Source: CAVURS01 sp963834425 (GTDB lineage: Bacteria > Actinomycetota > Actinomycetes > Actinomycetales > CAVURS01). Taken from it: 64,000 nt of DNA. Of this stretch, positions 26,150 to 34,871 are shown piece by piece; positions within the stretch are counted from its first letter, which is position 1, and each line of letters opens with the position of its first letter. The stretch lies in contig CAWIBR010000019.1 in NCBI GenBank assembly GCA_963834425.1, positions 86,127 through 150,126 of the forward strand. The letters run 5' to 3'. The translations under genes were made by a program, and so were the position numbers. The notes beneath the pieces are model-generated. The model made no database searches and was not told the DNA's origin. It was given only the letters and a program-made list of their open reading frames with translations.

Positions 26150-26440
26150 TCCGCATCCGTGGGCCGTGATAGGGGACAGTGGAGGTTCTGCGTCACGGGT
26201 GACGCGAATGTTCCACCCACGGATGCTCGCGGCGGCGACGCGGCGGGGATCTTGAAGGTGACCCGCACGGCAACCACCCAAAGGCGACGGATAACTGAGC
26301 AGCCTGAAGCTAGCGGGAGGGTGGCTTCGACGAGCGCGCCCGTGGTCGCTCGGCGTGATGGTCCACCCTGATCCGCAGGCTCGCGGTGTCCGACCCCCTG
26401 TGCCGGGCTGGACCGTGATCGTGAAGCCGCAGCGCCCGGC
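26150..26440. other. Spacer between the ECF41 promoter and parA
   Basis: About 290 bases without a supported gene. No convincing terminator is present; a GCCGGGC/GCCCGGC pair near 26403-26435 has a loop too long to be strong. The region ends at the parA stop. Confidence 0.35.
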
Positions 26441-27184
26441 TCAGGACGGACGAACCTCGGCCCAGAGCTGCTCGTAGCACTGCGCCGCCCGGCTGGTCGG
26501 GGCGAAGACGGGCACGGGCGCTCGGTGCTCGGCCATCTGCTCGATGACCGAGAGCGCAGGGATCACCGCGTCGGCGACCCGGGTATCGGCGTGGTCGCGC
26601 GGGATCGCCTCGATCACGTCGCGGTGCAGCCGCTTTCGCCGGTCCGCCATGGAAAAGAAGGCGACCACCGTGGGGCGCGGTTTCGCCGAGTCGGCCACGA
26701 AGCGGGTCAACTGGTCGAACGTCCGCAGCGACAGGGTCGCCGGGATCAGCGGCACGAGCAAGGTGTCAGCGGCATGCATGACGTTCTCGGAGACCAACGA
26801 GATGCTCGGTGGGCAGTCGAGGAAGGCGACGTCGTAGTCGTCAGCCACGCTGTCCAGCAACTGACCCAGCCGCCGGGTCCGCTTCTTCGTGTCGTCGAGG
26901 TCGAGATCCATGTTGCGGTAGCTGAAGTCGGCCGGCAGCAGGTCGAGGTTGGCGAAATCGGTTGCCTTCAGGGCCAGCTCGATCGGCCGCCGACGGGTCA
27001 CGAGGGCGTGACCGCCGCCCTTGACGCGGGGGCGCACCCGGAACAGGTACGTCGCAGCCCCCTGTGGGTCGAGATCCCACAACAAGGTCCGGCGACCTTC
27101 GCGGGCGGCGAGGTAGGCCAGGTTCACGGCGGTCGAGGTCTTTCCGACCCCACCCTTGATGTTGTACGTCGCGAAGACCTTCAC
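26441..27184 (-). CDS. ParA-family partition ATPase
   Basis: A 247-residue deviant Walker P-loop ATPase: KGGVGKTSTAVNLA near residue 10, Walker A' LLWDLDPQG near residue 38, and Walker B VAFLDCPPSISLV near residue 125. These ATPases pattern on the nucleoid and carry plasmids, chromosomes or protein cargo. No ParB or centromere-like repeat is next to it; instead it is coupled to a CHAD protein whose stop overlaps its GTG start. Partition of a polyphosphate or other CHAD-associated body is suggested by that context. The start at 27184 fits the KVFATYNIKGG opening. Confidence 0.88.
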   Translation of the reverse strand: MKVFATYNIKGGVGKTSTAVNLAYLAAREGRRTLLWDLDPQGAATYLFRVRPRVKGGGHALVTRRRPIELALKATDFANLDLLPADFSYRNMDLDLDDTKKRTRRLGQLLDSVADDYDVAFLDCPPSISLVSENVMHAADTLLVPLIPATLSLRTFDQLTRFVADSAKPRPTVVAFFSMADRRKRLHRDVIEAIPRDHADTRVADAVIPALSVIEQMAEHRAPVPVFAPTSRAAQCYEQLWAEVRPS

Positions 27185-28695
27185 CGCCCGCCTCCGATCT
27201 TGCGCACCAACCGCTGACTCGATGGCCGGGTGAACGTGGCGAACGCGCCCTCGAACTCCCGCCGGGCGCGATCCTGGTCGGCGTCGAGGTGGCCGATCAG
27301 CTCGCCCATGGCCAGCATCGCCTCCGCCGGAGCCCCCTCGGCCATCATCTCTCCGGCAAACCCGCGCAATGCCTGACGGTGTATCTCGGCGTCCTGGAAG
27401 CGGCCGAGGACGTCCTGCAGGCTCTTGAGCTGGGCGACGGCGCGCTTGCGCGGACCTTTGGCGATGACGGGGGCGAACACCTCCAGGGCGTAGCGCAACT
27501 CCTTGCAGCGTTTGCGCAGCTGGTGCAGGTCCGTGGCCGGCGAGTCGTCGCTGATGGCGGCGCCACCCCGCAGCACCCGACGGTAGGCCCGGGACAGACT
27601 GCGATCGGCCATGCGGCCGGCCGACAGATGCCCCTCGTCGGGCCCTTCCGGGGTTTCGGCCAGGCGGGTCACCTGCTCGTCCCACTCCAGGGTGAGTCGC
27701 CGGAACCGCGCGGATCGCAGACCGCGGACGAGAGCCCGGCGCTCCGAGCTCCGCCGGCGGCGCAGGAATCTCGAAAACGGCTCCAGGTCGGCCGGATCCG
27801 CCGCCATCAGCCAGCCCTCCATCGTGGGCAGGTCCAGCTCGTAGACGTCAAGGTCGCGGACCTGCGTCGTCACGTCACCGAGCCATTTGAACTCCGGCTC
27901 CCATCGAGTCCGCATCACGTCCGGCAGGGCAGCCCGACCCAGTTTGAGGGTCGACCGGGTCTGTCGGACCGCCACTCGAAAGTCATGCAGGAACTCGGTG
28001 TCGACATCGTCGAGCAGGCCAGGAAGGTTCGCCCGCATCGTCGCGGAGAAGTCCCCCAACGCGGCGGCCAGGAGCACCCCGGCAGGTACCGCGCGATCAA
28101 CCTTGCCGATCGGCGGTTCGGCGACGGCACTCCGATCTTCATCCGGATCGACGTCGCGCAGGCCCAGGCCGGTCAGGATGCGCTCGGCCCGGCGGGCGTC
28201 GGCCGCATAGCCGCGGAGGGTCAGCACGGTGAGGCGGGCCTCTCGTGCCCCTGCTGACACGGGCTCATCGAGCTCGACCCGGACCACTGTCTTGGCGTCC
28301 GTGTTGCGCAGCTCGAGCAGGGACATCCGCCGCTTCTCGTCCGAGACCACCATCAACGCGCGGATGCCCGCCGCGCCGGCAACCGCCTCCCGGACCGGAC
28401 CCGCCGGCAGGACGTCCGCATGCGCCGGCCATCGCACGTCTTTCGCCGGCGCCACTAGCGGCGAAACGGCGTCCGACCGACGTACGACGACCCGGTCACC
28501 GGAGGGGGTCGACTGGTGCTCCAGGCTGAGACCAGCCGCTCGCAGCCGCCGGTCGAACGTGTCGAGGCAGACCTGTCGGACCAGCTGCTTGGAAGCAGTC
28601 GCCACGATGAAATGGGCGGAAAGCGCGGCGACAATCGACGCGGTGTCCAGACGGCCCTCGTCACCAGCCCGCAGGACTCGATTAGCGATGGTCAT
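27181..28695 (-). CDS. CHAD-domain protein with CYTH-like N-terminus
   Basis: A 504-residue protein. Residues about 1-190 look like a degenerate CYTH (triphosphate tunnel) domain lacking the N-terminal ExExK motif but keeping a DTFDRRLRAAGL segment. Residues about 205-500 are a CHAD helical domain with conserved basic/His motifs: LHDFRVAVRQTRSTLK near 235 and HQLRKRCKELRYALE near 385. CHAD domains bind polyphosphate in other bacteria. It is the first gene of a two-gene operon with parA, with TATAGT nine bases before its ATG. Located in the cytosol; polyphosphate binding is from family knowledge, not shown here. Confidence 0.9.
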   Translation of the reverse strand: MTIANRVLRAGDEGRLDTASIVAALSAHFIVATASKQLVRQVCLDTFDRRLRAAGLSLEHQSTPSGDRVVVRRSDAVSPLVAPAKDVRWPAHADVLPAGPVREAVAGAAGIRALMVVSDEKRRMSLLELRNTDAKTVVRVELDEPVSAGAREARLTVLTLRGYAADARRAERILTGLGLRDVDPDEDRSAVAEPPIGKVDRAVPAGVLLAAALGDFSATMRANLPGLLDDVDTEFLHDFRVAVRQTRSTLKLGRAALPDVMRTRWEPEFKWLGDVTTQVRDLDVYELDLPTMEGWLMAADPADLEPFSRFLRRRRSSERRALVRGLRSARFRRLTLEWDEQVTRLAETPEGPDEGHLSAGRMADRSLSRAYRRVLRGGAAISDDSPATDLHQLRKRCKELRYALEVFAPVIAKGPRKRAVAQLKSLQDVLGRFQDAEIHRQALRGFAGEMMAEGAPAEAMLAMGELIGHLDADQDRARREFEGAFATFTRPSSQRLVRKIGGGR

Positions 28696-28761
28696 CGTGC
28701 CGAAACTATAAACCTCGGCCAGCGAACGCCGACCGATCGCCGGGCCGAACTTTGGCCTCCA

Positions 28762-29391
28762 TCAATCGCGAACCTCAGCGCCGGTCGTGGCTCGCAGATC
28801 GTCGAGCGTCACCTCGGGCGCCAGCTCGACCACAGCGAAGTGGTCTCCGGCCACGTCGAGGACGCCGAGATCGGTGATCACTCGCTGCACGACCGACTTT
28901 CCCGTGAGAGGAAGGTCGCACTCCCGCAACAGTTTTGGGCTCCCATCCCGGGCCACGTGCTCCATGAGTACGACGACCCGCTTGGCCCCGTGGACGAGAT
29001 CCATGGCGCCGCCCATGCCCTTGACCATCTTGCCCGGCACCATCCAGTTGGCCAGGTCGCCGCTCACCGAGACTTGCATGCCACCCAGCACCGCGACGTC
29101 GACATGGCCGCCCCGGATCATGGCGAAGCTGGTCGGTGAGTCGAAGTAGGACGCACCCGGCAGCACCGTGACGGTCTCCTTGCCCGCGTTGACCAGGTCA
29201 GGATCGACGTCCTCCTCGTAGGGGTAAGGACCGACGCCGAGGATGCCGTTCTCGGAATGCATCACGACGTGCACGTCGTCCGGCAGGTAGCCCGGGATCA
29301 GCGTCGGGAGCCCGATCCCCAAGTTGACGTACTGTCCGTCGGCGAGCTCGCGTGCGGCGCGCTCGGCCATCTGATGGCGGGACCAGGGCAT
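28762..29391 (-). CDS. pcaJ: 3-oxoadipate CoA-transferase subunit B
   Basis: A 209-residue beta subunit of a class I CoA-transferase. The catalytic glutamate is in MHSENGILGVGP near residue 45, and GGHVDVAVLGGMQVS follows near residue 100. With the alpha subunit it transfers CoA from succinyl-CoA to beta-ketoadipate. Its ATG overlaps the pcaI stop (TGATG). Last gene of the pca operon. A general acetoacetate CoA-transferase (AtoA) is the alternative, but the position in pca settles it. Confidence 0.9.
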   Translation of the reverse strand: MPWSRHQMAERAARELADGQYVNLGIGLPTLIPGYLPDDVHVVMHSENGILGVGPYPYEEDVDPDLVNAGKETVTVLPGASYFDSPTSFAMIRGGHVDVAVLGGMQVSVSGDLANWMVPGKMVKGMGGAMDLVHGAKRVVVLMEHVARDGSPKLLRECDLPLTGKSVVQRVITDLGVLDVAGDHFAVVELAPEVTLDDLRATTGAEVRD

Positions 29392-30182
29392 CAGCTCGCC
29401 TCTCCAGCAACGGTTTCCGTGCCCGGGCGTGGGCGAGTCGTGCGCTTCTCGATCCGCTTGTCGCCGGCCTGCTCGGCGGTGAGTGGCACAACCCGCTGCA
29501 CGAAGATGCCGGGCAGGTGCACCCGATCGGGATCGATCTCGCCCGCGTCCACGACCTGCTCGGCCTCGACGATCGTCACCCGCCCGGCCATGGCCGCCGC
29601 CGGGTTGAAGTTGCGGGCCGAGGCGTGGAAGACCGTGTTGCCGTGGCGGTCGGCCAGCGCCGCCCGGACGAGCGCGAAGTCGGTGGTGATCGCCTCCTCC
29701 AGCACCTGCTCGCGACCGCCGATGACCCGGACCTCCTTGGCCGGTGATGCGACGGCGACCGTCCCGTCCGCGGCGTACCGCCAGGGCAGGCCACCGTCGG
29801 CGACCTGCGTGCCGACTCCGGTCGGGGTGAAGAACGCCCCGACGCCGCTGCCCCCGGCGCGCAACCGCTCGGCGAGCGTCCCCTGCGGCGTCAGCTCGAC
29901 CTGCACCTCGCCGGCCAGGAACTGCCGCGCAAACTCACGGTTCTCCCCGACGTACGACGCGATGACCCGATCGATCCGATGGGCCTCCAGGAGCAGGCCG
30001 AGCCCAGCCCCGTCGACACCACAGTTGTTGGAGACGACCGTCAGGCCGTCGGCGCCCTGGGTCAGCAGCGCGTCGATGAGGACCCAGGGGATCCCGGCCA
30101 GCCCGAACCCGCCGACCGCGATGCTGGCGCCCGGCGGCACATCGGCAACGGCGCTTGCGGCAGAGGCGAAGACCTTGTCCAC
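29391..30182 (-). CDS. pcaI: 3-oxoadipate CoA-transferase subunit A
   Basis: A 263-residue alpha subunit with IAVGGFGLAGIPWVLIDAL near residue 25 (glycine-rich CoA-binding loop), SNNCGVDGAGLG and GVGAFFTPTGVGT. The start is GTG 30182, just after the pcaC stop. It works with PcaJ in the last step before thiolysis in the beta-ketoadipate pathway. No thiolase (pcaF) is in the window. About 35 C-terminal residues are basic and low-complexity, longer than usual for the subunit. Confidence 0.9.
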   Translation of the reverse strand: MDKVFASAASAVADVPPGASIAVGGFGLAGIPWVLIDALLTQGADGLTVVSNNCGVDGAGLGLLLEAHRIDRVIASYVGENREFARQFLAGEVQVELTPQGTLAERLRAGGSGVGAFFTPTGVGTQVADGGLPWRYAADGTVAVASPAKEVRVIGGREQVLEEAITTDFALVRAALADRHGNTVFHASARNFNPAAAMAGRVTIVEAEQVVDAGEIDPDRVHLPGIFVQRVVPLTAEQAGDKRIEKRTTRPRPGTETVAGEAS

Positions 30183-30183
30183 C

Positions 30184-30600
30184 TCAGTCGTCCTCTCCGT
30201 CGTCGCCGGGTGCTGCCGACAGAGCTTCCTGCGCCACCGCGAACGCCCGGTTGGCGGCGGGTACGCCGGCATAGATCGCGCACTGCAACAGGACCTCTTG
30301 GATCTCGTTGTCGCTCAGGCCGTTTCGCCGCGCGGCGCGCACGTGCAGACCCAGCTCCTGGTCGTGTCCAAGCGCAGTGAGCACGGCCAACGTGACCAGG
30401 CTGCGGGATCGGCGATCCAAGCCGGGACGAGACCAGATCTCCCCCCAGGCATAGCGCGTGATCAGGTCCTGGAACGGCTCGGTGAAAGCGTCGGACCGCT
30501 CCTCGGCGCCCGCGACGTAGTCGGCCCCGAGGACCTCGCGTCGCACCGCCATCCCCTGCTCGCTCCGACCGGCGTCGTCCATGTCCGCGCTCCCTGTCAT
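30184..30600 (-). CDS. pcaC: 4-carboxymuconolactone decarboxylase
   Basis: A 138-residue protein of the CMD family, of normal length for PcaC. The core has RREVLGADYVAGAEE, TRYAWGEIWSRPGLDRRSRSL and LHVRAARRNGLSDNEIQEVLL; it has no CxxC, unlike AhpD-like relatives. It decarboxylates 4-carboxymuconolactone to the beta-ketoadipate enol-lactone. The ATG overlaps the pcaD stop by four bases. In many actinobacteria PcaC is fused to PcaD (PcaL); here they are separate but overlapping. Confidence 0.9.
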   Translation of the reverse strand: MTGSADMDDAGRSEQGMAVRREVLGADYVAGAEERSDAFTEPFQDLITRYAWGEIWSRPGLDRRSRSLVTLAVLTALGHDQELGLHVRAARRNGLSDNEIQEVLLQCAIYAGVPAANRAFAVAQEALSAAPGDDGEDD

Positions 30601-31403
30601 CGGTCCCGCTCCTCGGCCGTCGTCGCGTCGCCCGCCAGATGGGCTCGGATGGCGGCGTTGATGGCGTCCGGTTGCTGGAGGTTGGCCAGGTGCGCTGCGT
30701 CATCAACGACCAGCAACCGCCCGTCCTGGACTCCATCGGCGATGAGCGCGAGGTGCTCGGGCGTCGTCACCGGGTCATCCGCGCCCGCGATTGCGAGCAG
30801 GGGCGCGGTGATCGAGGCCAGGTCGGCTCGCAGGTCCATCCGCTCGATGACGCCACAGCACGCGGCGTAGCCCTCCGGGTCGTGCGAACGGACCATGTCT
30901 TCCAGCCACGCGACCGTCGCCGGGTGAGCCTCGGCGAAGCCGGGCGTCAGCCAACGCCCGACGACAGCCTCGGCGACCGCGGCCATCCCACCCGCTCGCA
31001 CCGCGGCGGCCCGATCGGCCCACATCTGCGGCGGCCCGAGGCGAGCCGAGGTGCAGAGCACGGCCAGCCGGTCGACCCGCGCAGGTTCGCGTGCGGCCAC
31101 GCGCAGCGCCGTCATGGCGCCCAAGGACAGCCCGACCAGGTGGGCGCGCTCGACACCGAGGTCGTCGAGCACGGCCACGGCGTCATCGGCCAGGTCGTCG
31201 ATGTCGTACGGCCCGGGCGGCACCGGCGACCCGCCGTGACCGCGCGTCTCGGCCCGCACGAGGCGGTACGACGCGGCCAGCGCGGGCACCTGCGGCCGCC
31301 ACATCTCCAGGGTCGATCCGAGCGACCCCAGCATCAGGACGACCGGGGCATCGGGGGGCAGCCCGGGGGTGATCTCCTCAACCCGGTTGAGGCGGACGCT
31401 CAT
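30597..31403 (-). CDS. pcaD: 3-oxoadipate enol-lactonase
   Basis: A 268-residue alpha/beta hydrolase: oxyanion-loop LGSLGSTLEMW near residue 27, nucleophile elbow GLSLGAM (Ser near residue 93), Asp in AGADDPVT near 215 and His in DDAAHLANLQQP near 243. It hydrolyses the enol-lactone to beta-ketoadipate in the cytosol. ATG overlaps the pcaB stop (ATGA), and its own stop overlaps pcaC. Confidence 0.92.
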   Translation of the reverse strand: MSVRLNRVEEITPGLPPDAPVVLMLGSLGSTLEMWRPQVPALAASYRLVRAETRGHGGSPVPPGPYDIDDLADDAVAVLDDLGVERAHLVGLSLGAMTALRVAAREPARVDRLAVLCTSARLGPPQMWADRAAAVRAGGMAAVAEAVVGRWLTPGFAEAHPATVAWLEDMVRSHDPEGYAACCGVIERMDLRADLASITAPLLAIAGADDPVTTPEHLALIADGVQDGRLLVVDDAAHLANLQQPDAINAAIRAHLAGDATTAEERDR

Positions 31404-32584
31404 GACGCAGTCGCCGCCCGCTGAGCCAGCGCGTCATCCACCCGGTCGGCGGCGGCTGCCACATGGACCGCCAGATCCGCCTCGGGATGGCCAGACCCAT
31501 TGTCGGCCAACGATTCCAGCGCTCGGACGCGCATCACTTCGGGGTGCACCTGCAGCTGGCTCACCGAGTCGGCCAGCCAGCCCGCACCGGAGCCGACCAG
31601 CCGGAGCAGGTCGCTGAGCGTCTCCCACTCGGCGTGCCAAGCGCCCGCCGCCCGCTCGTGCTCCTGGGCCGACCCAGCGATCAGCGATGAGACGAGGCCC
31701 GGCACCCGGAAGGTGCACGCGCGCGCCGAGATCGCGGCGATCGGGTTGTGTTTGTGGGCCATCGACGACGAGCCGCCGCGACCGGGCGCGCCCTCGCTGA
31801 CCTCGCCCACCTCGCTTTGCGCGAGCAGCACGATGTCGAGGGCCGGGGTGGCGATCGCGGCCGAGGCGATCGCGAGCGCACCGGCCAGGTCGAGGACCGG
31901 CGTCCGGTCGGTGTGCCAGGCCAGTGGGGTCGATCGAAGCCCCAAGTCGGCGGCCAGCGCGCCCCGAATCGCCGGCCCGAAGGAGCCGGCCGAGGCGAGG
32001 GTGCCGACCGGGCCGCCGTACTGCACGGGCAAGCCGGCCGCCGCCGACTCGAGCCGCGATCGGCTGGCGTCGAGTGCGCTCATCCAGACCGCAGCCTTCA
32101 GCCCGAAGGTCGTGGGCACGGCCGCCTGCATCAGGCTGCGGCCGATCACCGGGGTGCGCACGTGTTCGGCCGCGAACGCGGCGCAGGCGTCCGCCGCGAC
32201 GCCGAGATCGGCCCTGATCGCGCCGACCGCCCGGCGAGCGATCAGCACCATCGCGGTGTCCAGGATGTCCTGGCTGGTGGCGCCGAAGTGCACGTCGGCC
32301 GCGGCCGACGCCGGCACCCGCTCGCGGATCCGCGCGACCAGCGGGACGACCGGGCTGCCGGAGTCCGCGGCGGCCCGGGCCAGGTCACCCACGTTGTACG
32401 CCGAGGGGTCCGCACAGGCCTGCTCGATCGCCCCGACGGAGGTGGCCGAGATGGCCCCGACCGAGCCGGCGGCGCGCGCAAGGGCGACCTCAACCTCCAG
32501 GAGGGCGGCCACCCAGGCGTCCCCGGAGACCAGGTCGCCGACCGGTCCGCGCGCGAACGTGCCGCCGAACACGCTCTCACTCAC
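31400..32584 (-). CDS. pcaB: 3-carboxy-cis,cis-muconate cycloisomerase
   Basis: A 394-residue member of the fumarase/adenylosuccinate lyase superfamily. Signature GGSSSMAHKHNPIAA near residue 260 matches the family consensus GSxxMxxKxN; DVHFGATSQDILDT near residue 95 carries the second active-site region. It lactonises 3-carboxymuconate. GTG 32584, 23 bases after the pcaG stop, is chosen because VSESVFGGTF matches the family N-terminus; the longer upstream frame lies inside pcaG. Confidence 0.92.
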   Translation of the reverse strand: MSESVFGGTFARGPVGDLVSGDAWVAALLEVEVALARAAGSVGAISATSVGAIEQACADPSAYNVGDLARAAADSGSPVVPLVARIRERVPASAAADVHFGATSQDILDTAMVLIARRAVGAIRADLGVAADACAAFAAEHVRTPVIGRSLMQAAVPTTFGLKAAVWMSALDASRSRLESAAAGLPVQYGGPVGTLASAGSFGPAIRGALAADLGLRSTPLAWHTDRTPVLDLAGALAIASAAIATPALDIVLLAQSEVGEVSEGAPGRGGSSSMAHKHNPIAAISARACTFRVPGLVSSLIAGSAQEHERAAGAWHAEWETLSDLLRLVGSGAGWLADSVSQLQVHPEVMRVRALESLADNGSGHPEADLAVHVAAAADRVDDALAQRAATAS

Positions 32585-32606
32585 CTCGGGTCGCCTCTTC
32601 CGGAGC

Positions 32607-33199
32607 TCAGACTGCGAAGAACGTAGTCTCTCGCTCCCCTTGGAGCACGATGTCGAGCCGGTAACCGTCGGGCGCGACCTCGGCGACCAGCAGTCGCCCG
32701 GGAGGCATCGTCGGGCAGCGAGCCGAGCACCGGGTCGGCGGCGTTGGCCGCGGCCTCGTCGGCGAAGTAGCAACGGGTCACGACCCGGTCGAGCAGCCCT
32801 CGGGCCAGCACGCTGATGTCAAGGTGCGGAGCCTGCCATCCGCCGTCGCCGTCGGGGACCAGCGCCCGGCTTGACGGTGTGGATCGCGAAGGATCCGTCG
32901 GCCTGGGTCGCCGACCGGGCGTAACCGCGGAACCCTTGCCGCGCAACGGCTCCGCGGGGATCGTCCGGATGGTCGAACCGACCATCCGGATCGGCCTGCC
33001 AGGTCTCGACCACGCCGTCCGGCACGCCGTCGCCGGCACCGTCGATCAGCCGGCCCCGGATCCAGAAGGCGCCCGGCGTGCCGTCGGGGACCACCCACTC
33101 ACCGTCGTCCCAGCTCATCCCGATCGACAGGAACGGCCCAACGGTCTGCGACGGCGTCGACCCGTGCTCGGCCGTCGGCTGGCCGGCATCGCCGCTCAT
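32607..33199 (-). CDS. pcaG: Protocatechuate 3,4-dioxygenase alpha subunit, two frameshifts
   Basis: Three frames join into one PcaG: SQTVGPFLSIGMSW and DGVVETWQADPDGRFDHP (start ATG 33199), then DGGWQAPHLDISVLARGLLD after a shift near 32865, then PPGRLLVAEVAPDGY and ERETTFFAV after a shift near 32710, stop at 32607. The VETWQAD and QAPH motifs are conserved in the alpha subunit, which lacks iron ligands but forms the active site with PcaH. Total length suits about 197 residues. ATG overlaps the pcaH stop. Indel errors are likely, since the flanking pathway genes are intact. Confidence 0.85.
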
Positions 33200-33964
33200 G
33201 CTTCGTCGTCCTCGTCGCCGGCCGCGGTCTCGGCCTCGAACGGCGTGCTCCCGCTGCCGCGCAACACGATGTCGAACTCGAAGGCGAGCGCCCAGTCCGG
33301 CACGGTCGTCTCCAGGTCGAACCGGGAGATCATCCGGTCCCGCGCCGCAGGATCCGGCACCGAGTTGAAGATCGGGTCCTGGCCGAAGAGCGGGTCGTCC
33401 GGGAAGTACATCTGGGTCACCAGCCGCTGGGTGAACGCCCGGCCGAAGAGCGAGAAGTGGATGTGCGCCGGCCGCCAGGCGTTGAGGTGGTTCTTCCATG
33501 GGTAGGCGCCTGGCTTGATCGTGACGAACCGATAGCGGCCCTGGTCGTCGGTCATCGCCCGTCCGAGCCCAGTGAAGTTCGGGTCGAGCGGCGCGTCCCA
33601 GCGGTCGATCACATGCCGGTAGCGCCCGGCTGCGTTGGCCTGCCAGATCTCCACCAGGGTCGAGCGCACCGGTTGCCCGTCGCCGTCGATCACCTTGCCG
33701 TGCACGATGATCCGCTGCCCTTGCGGCAGCTCGCTCGTGCTGCCCGGTCAGGTCGGCTTCGCCCTCCGCCGGCCGACGGTCGCCGAGCAGCGGCCCGGTG
33801 ATCTCGGTCAGCCGTTGCGGCAGGTCGTGCGGTGTCCGCAGCGGCCCCCGCAGCGACGTGCTGCGATACCCGGCGAAGTCCAGCGGTGGGTGGGTGCCGG
33901 GCGGGTCGCGCCGGTACGACGGCAGGACGAGTCGCGGCGACGGCGGCCGATCCAGCGTGCTCAC
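33196..33964 (-). CDS. pcaH: Protocatechuate 3,4-dioxygenase beta subunit, one frameshift
   Basis: Reads STLDRPPSPRLVLPSYRRDP from GTG 33964, changes frame near 33740, then continues HGKVIDGDGQPV. Iron ligands of intradiol dioxygenases are visible: Tyr in GRYRHVIDRWDAP, Tyr in GAYPWKNHLNAW, and the His pair in RPAHIHFSLFG. It cleaves protocatechuate between the hydroxyls with O2. TAGCGT (33972-33977, minus) is 7 bases before the GTG, so the whole pca operon may start with a leaderless message. The spacing to the IclR start is 79 bases, divergent. Confidence 0.88.
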
Positions 33965-34043
33965 GGCCCGGACGCTAGCTGCGGTCCTCGACCGGGCCAA
34001 CCCCCGCCTTCCGTCCAGCGAAAGCCGCGACCACACTGGGCCG

Positions 34044-34811
34044 ATGGCAGGTGGAGCTCGCGACCCGGGGCAGTCGGTGGTCTCGCGAGCGCTGGCCCTG
34101 CTGGACGCCTTCGACTCGGACCATCCGCAGCTGACCCTCTCCGAGCTCAGCCGAGCCGCAGGCCTCCCGCTCGCGACGGCTCATCGGCTGCTCGGCGAGC
34201 TGGTCACCTGGGGTGCGGTTGTCCGGCGAAGCGACGGTGCCTACGAGATCGGCCGCCGGCTCTGGGACCTCGGCCTACTCGCGCCGGTGCAGGTGGAGCT
34301 GCGCGAGGCCGCCGCGCCGTTCCTGCAGGACATCCACGCGGCCACTCGCGACACCGTGCACCTGGCCGTCCGCGACGGCATCAAGGCGCTCTACGTCGAG
34401 CGCATCTCAGGCCGCGAGTCGGTGCCGGTCGTGAGCCAGGTCGGATCACGACTTCCGTTGCACACCACCGGAGTCGGCAAGGTGCTCTTGGCCTACGCGC
34501 CGTCGGAGGTCGTCCTCGAAGCAGCCGCCCACCTGACCCGGGAGACCCGGCACAGCATCATCGAGCCCGGGCGGCTGGCCCGAGATCTGGCCGAAGTGCG
34601 CCGCCGAGGCTATGCCCGCACCAACGAGGAGATGTCCCTCGGCGCGTGCTCACTCGCCGTACCGGTCGTCGACCGATCCGGCGAGGTCGTGGCCGCCGTG
34701 GGCATCGTCGTGCCGCCCCACCGTCGCAACTCCGCTCGGCTGGTGCCCGCCTTGCAGGTGGCCGCCCACGGCATCTCCCGGCAGATGCAGCCCGGCCGCA
34801 CCTTCCGCTAG
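34044..34811 (+). CDS. pcaR: IclR-family regulator of the pca genes
   Basis: A 255-residue IclR protein: winged helix LTLSELSRAAGLPLATAHRL near residue 35 and an effector domain with VSQVGSRLPLHTTGVGKVLLA and GYARTNEEMSLGACSLAVPV. IclR members (PcaR, PobR, PcaU) govern protocatechuate and 4-hydroxybenzoate genes. It sits between divergent pcaH and downstream pobA. ATG 34044 is chosen by the family N-terminus QSVVSRALALLDAF; the long upstream frame antisense to pcaH is rejected. Effector (beta-ketoadipate, protocatechuate or 4-hydroxybenzoate) unknown. Confidence 0.85.
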   Translation: MAGGARDPGQSVVSRALALLDAFDSDHPQLTLSELSRAAGLPLATAHRLLGELVTWGAVVRRSDGAYEIGRRLWDLGLLAPVQVELREAAAPFLQDIHAATRDTVHLAVRDGIKALYVERISGRESVPVVSQVGSRLPLHTTGVGKVLLAYAPSEVVLEAAAHLTRETRHSIIEPGRLARDLAEVRRRGYARTNEEMSLGACSLAVPVVDRSGEVVAAVGIVVPPHRRNSARLVPALQVAAHGISRQMQPGRTFR

Positions 34812-34871
34812 CCGGAAGCCACCCCTCGACGCCGCGCGCCCAGCCGGGTTGGCTGCGGGAATGAGGCGGGC

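Noticed and set aside
26441..27184. ParA as a plasmid partition marker
   Set aside because: No ParB, parS-like repeats or replication gene nearby; it is coupled to a CHAD gene instead.
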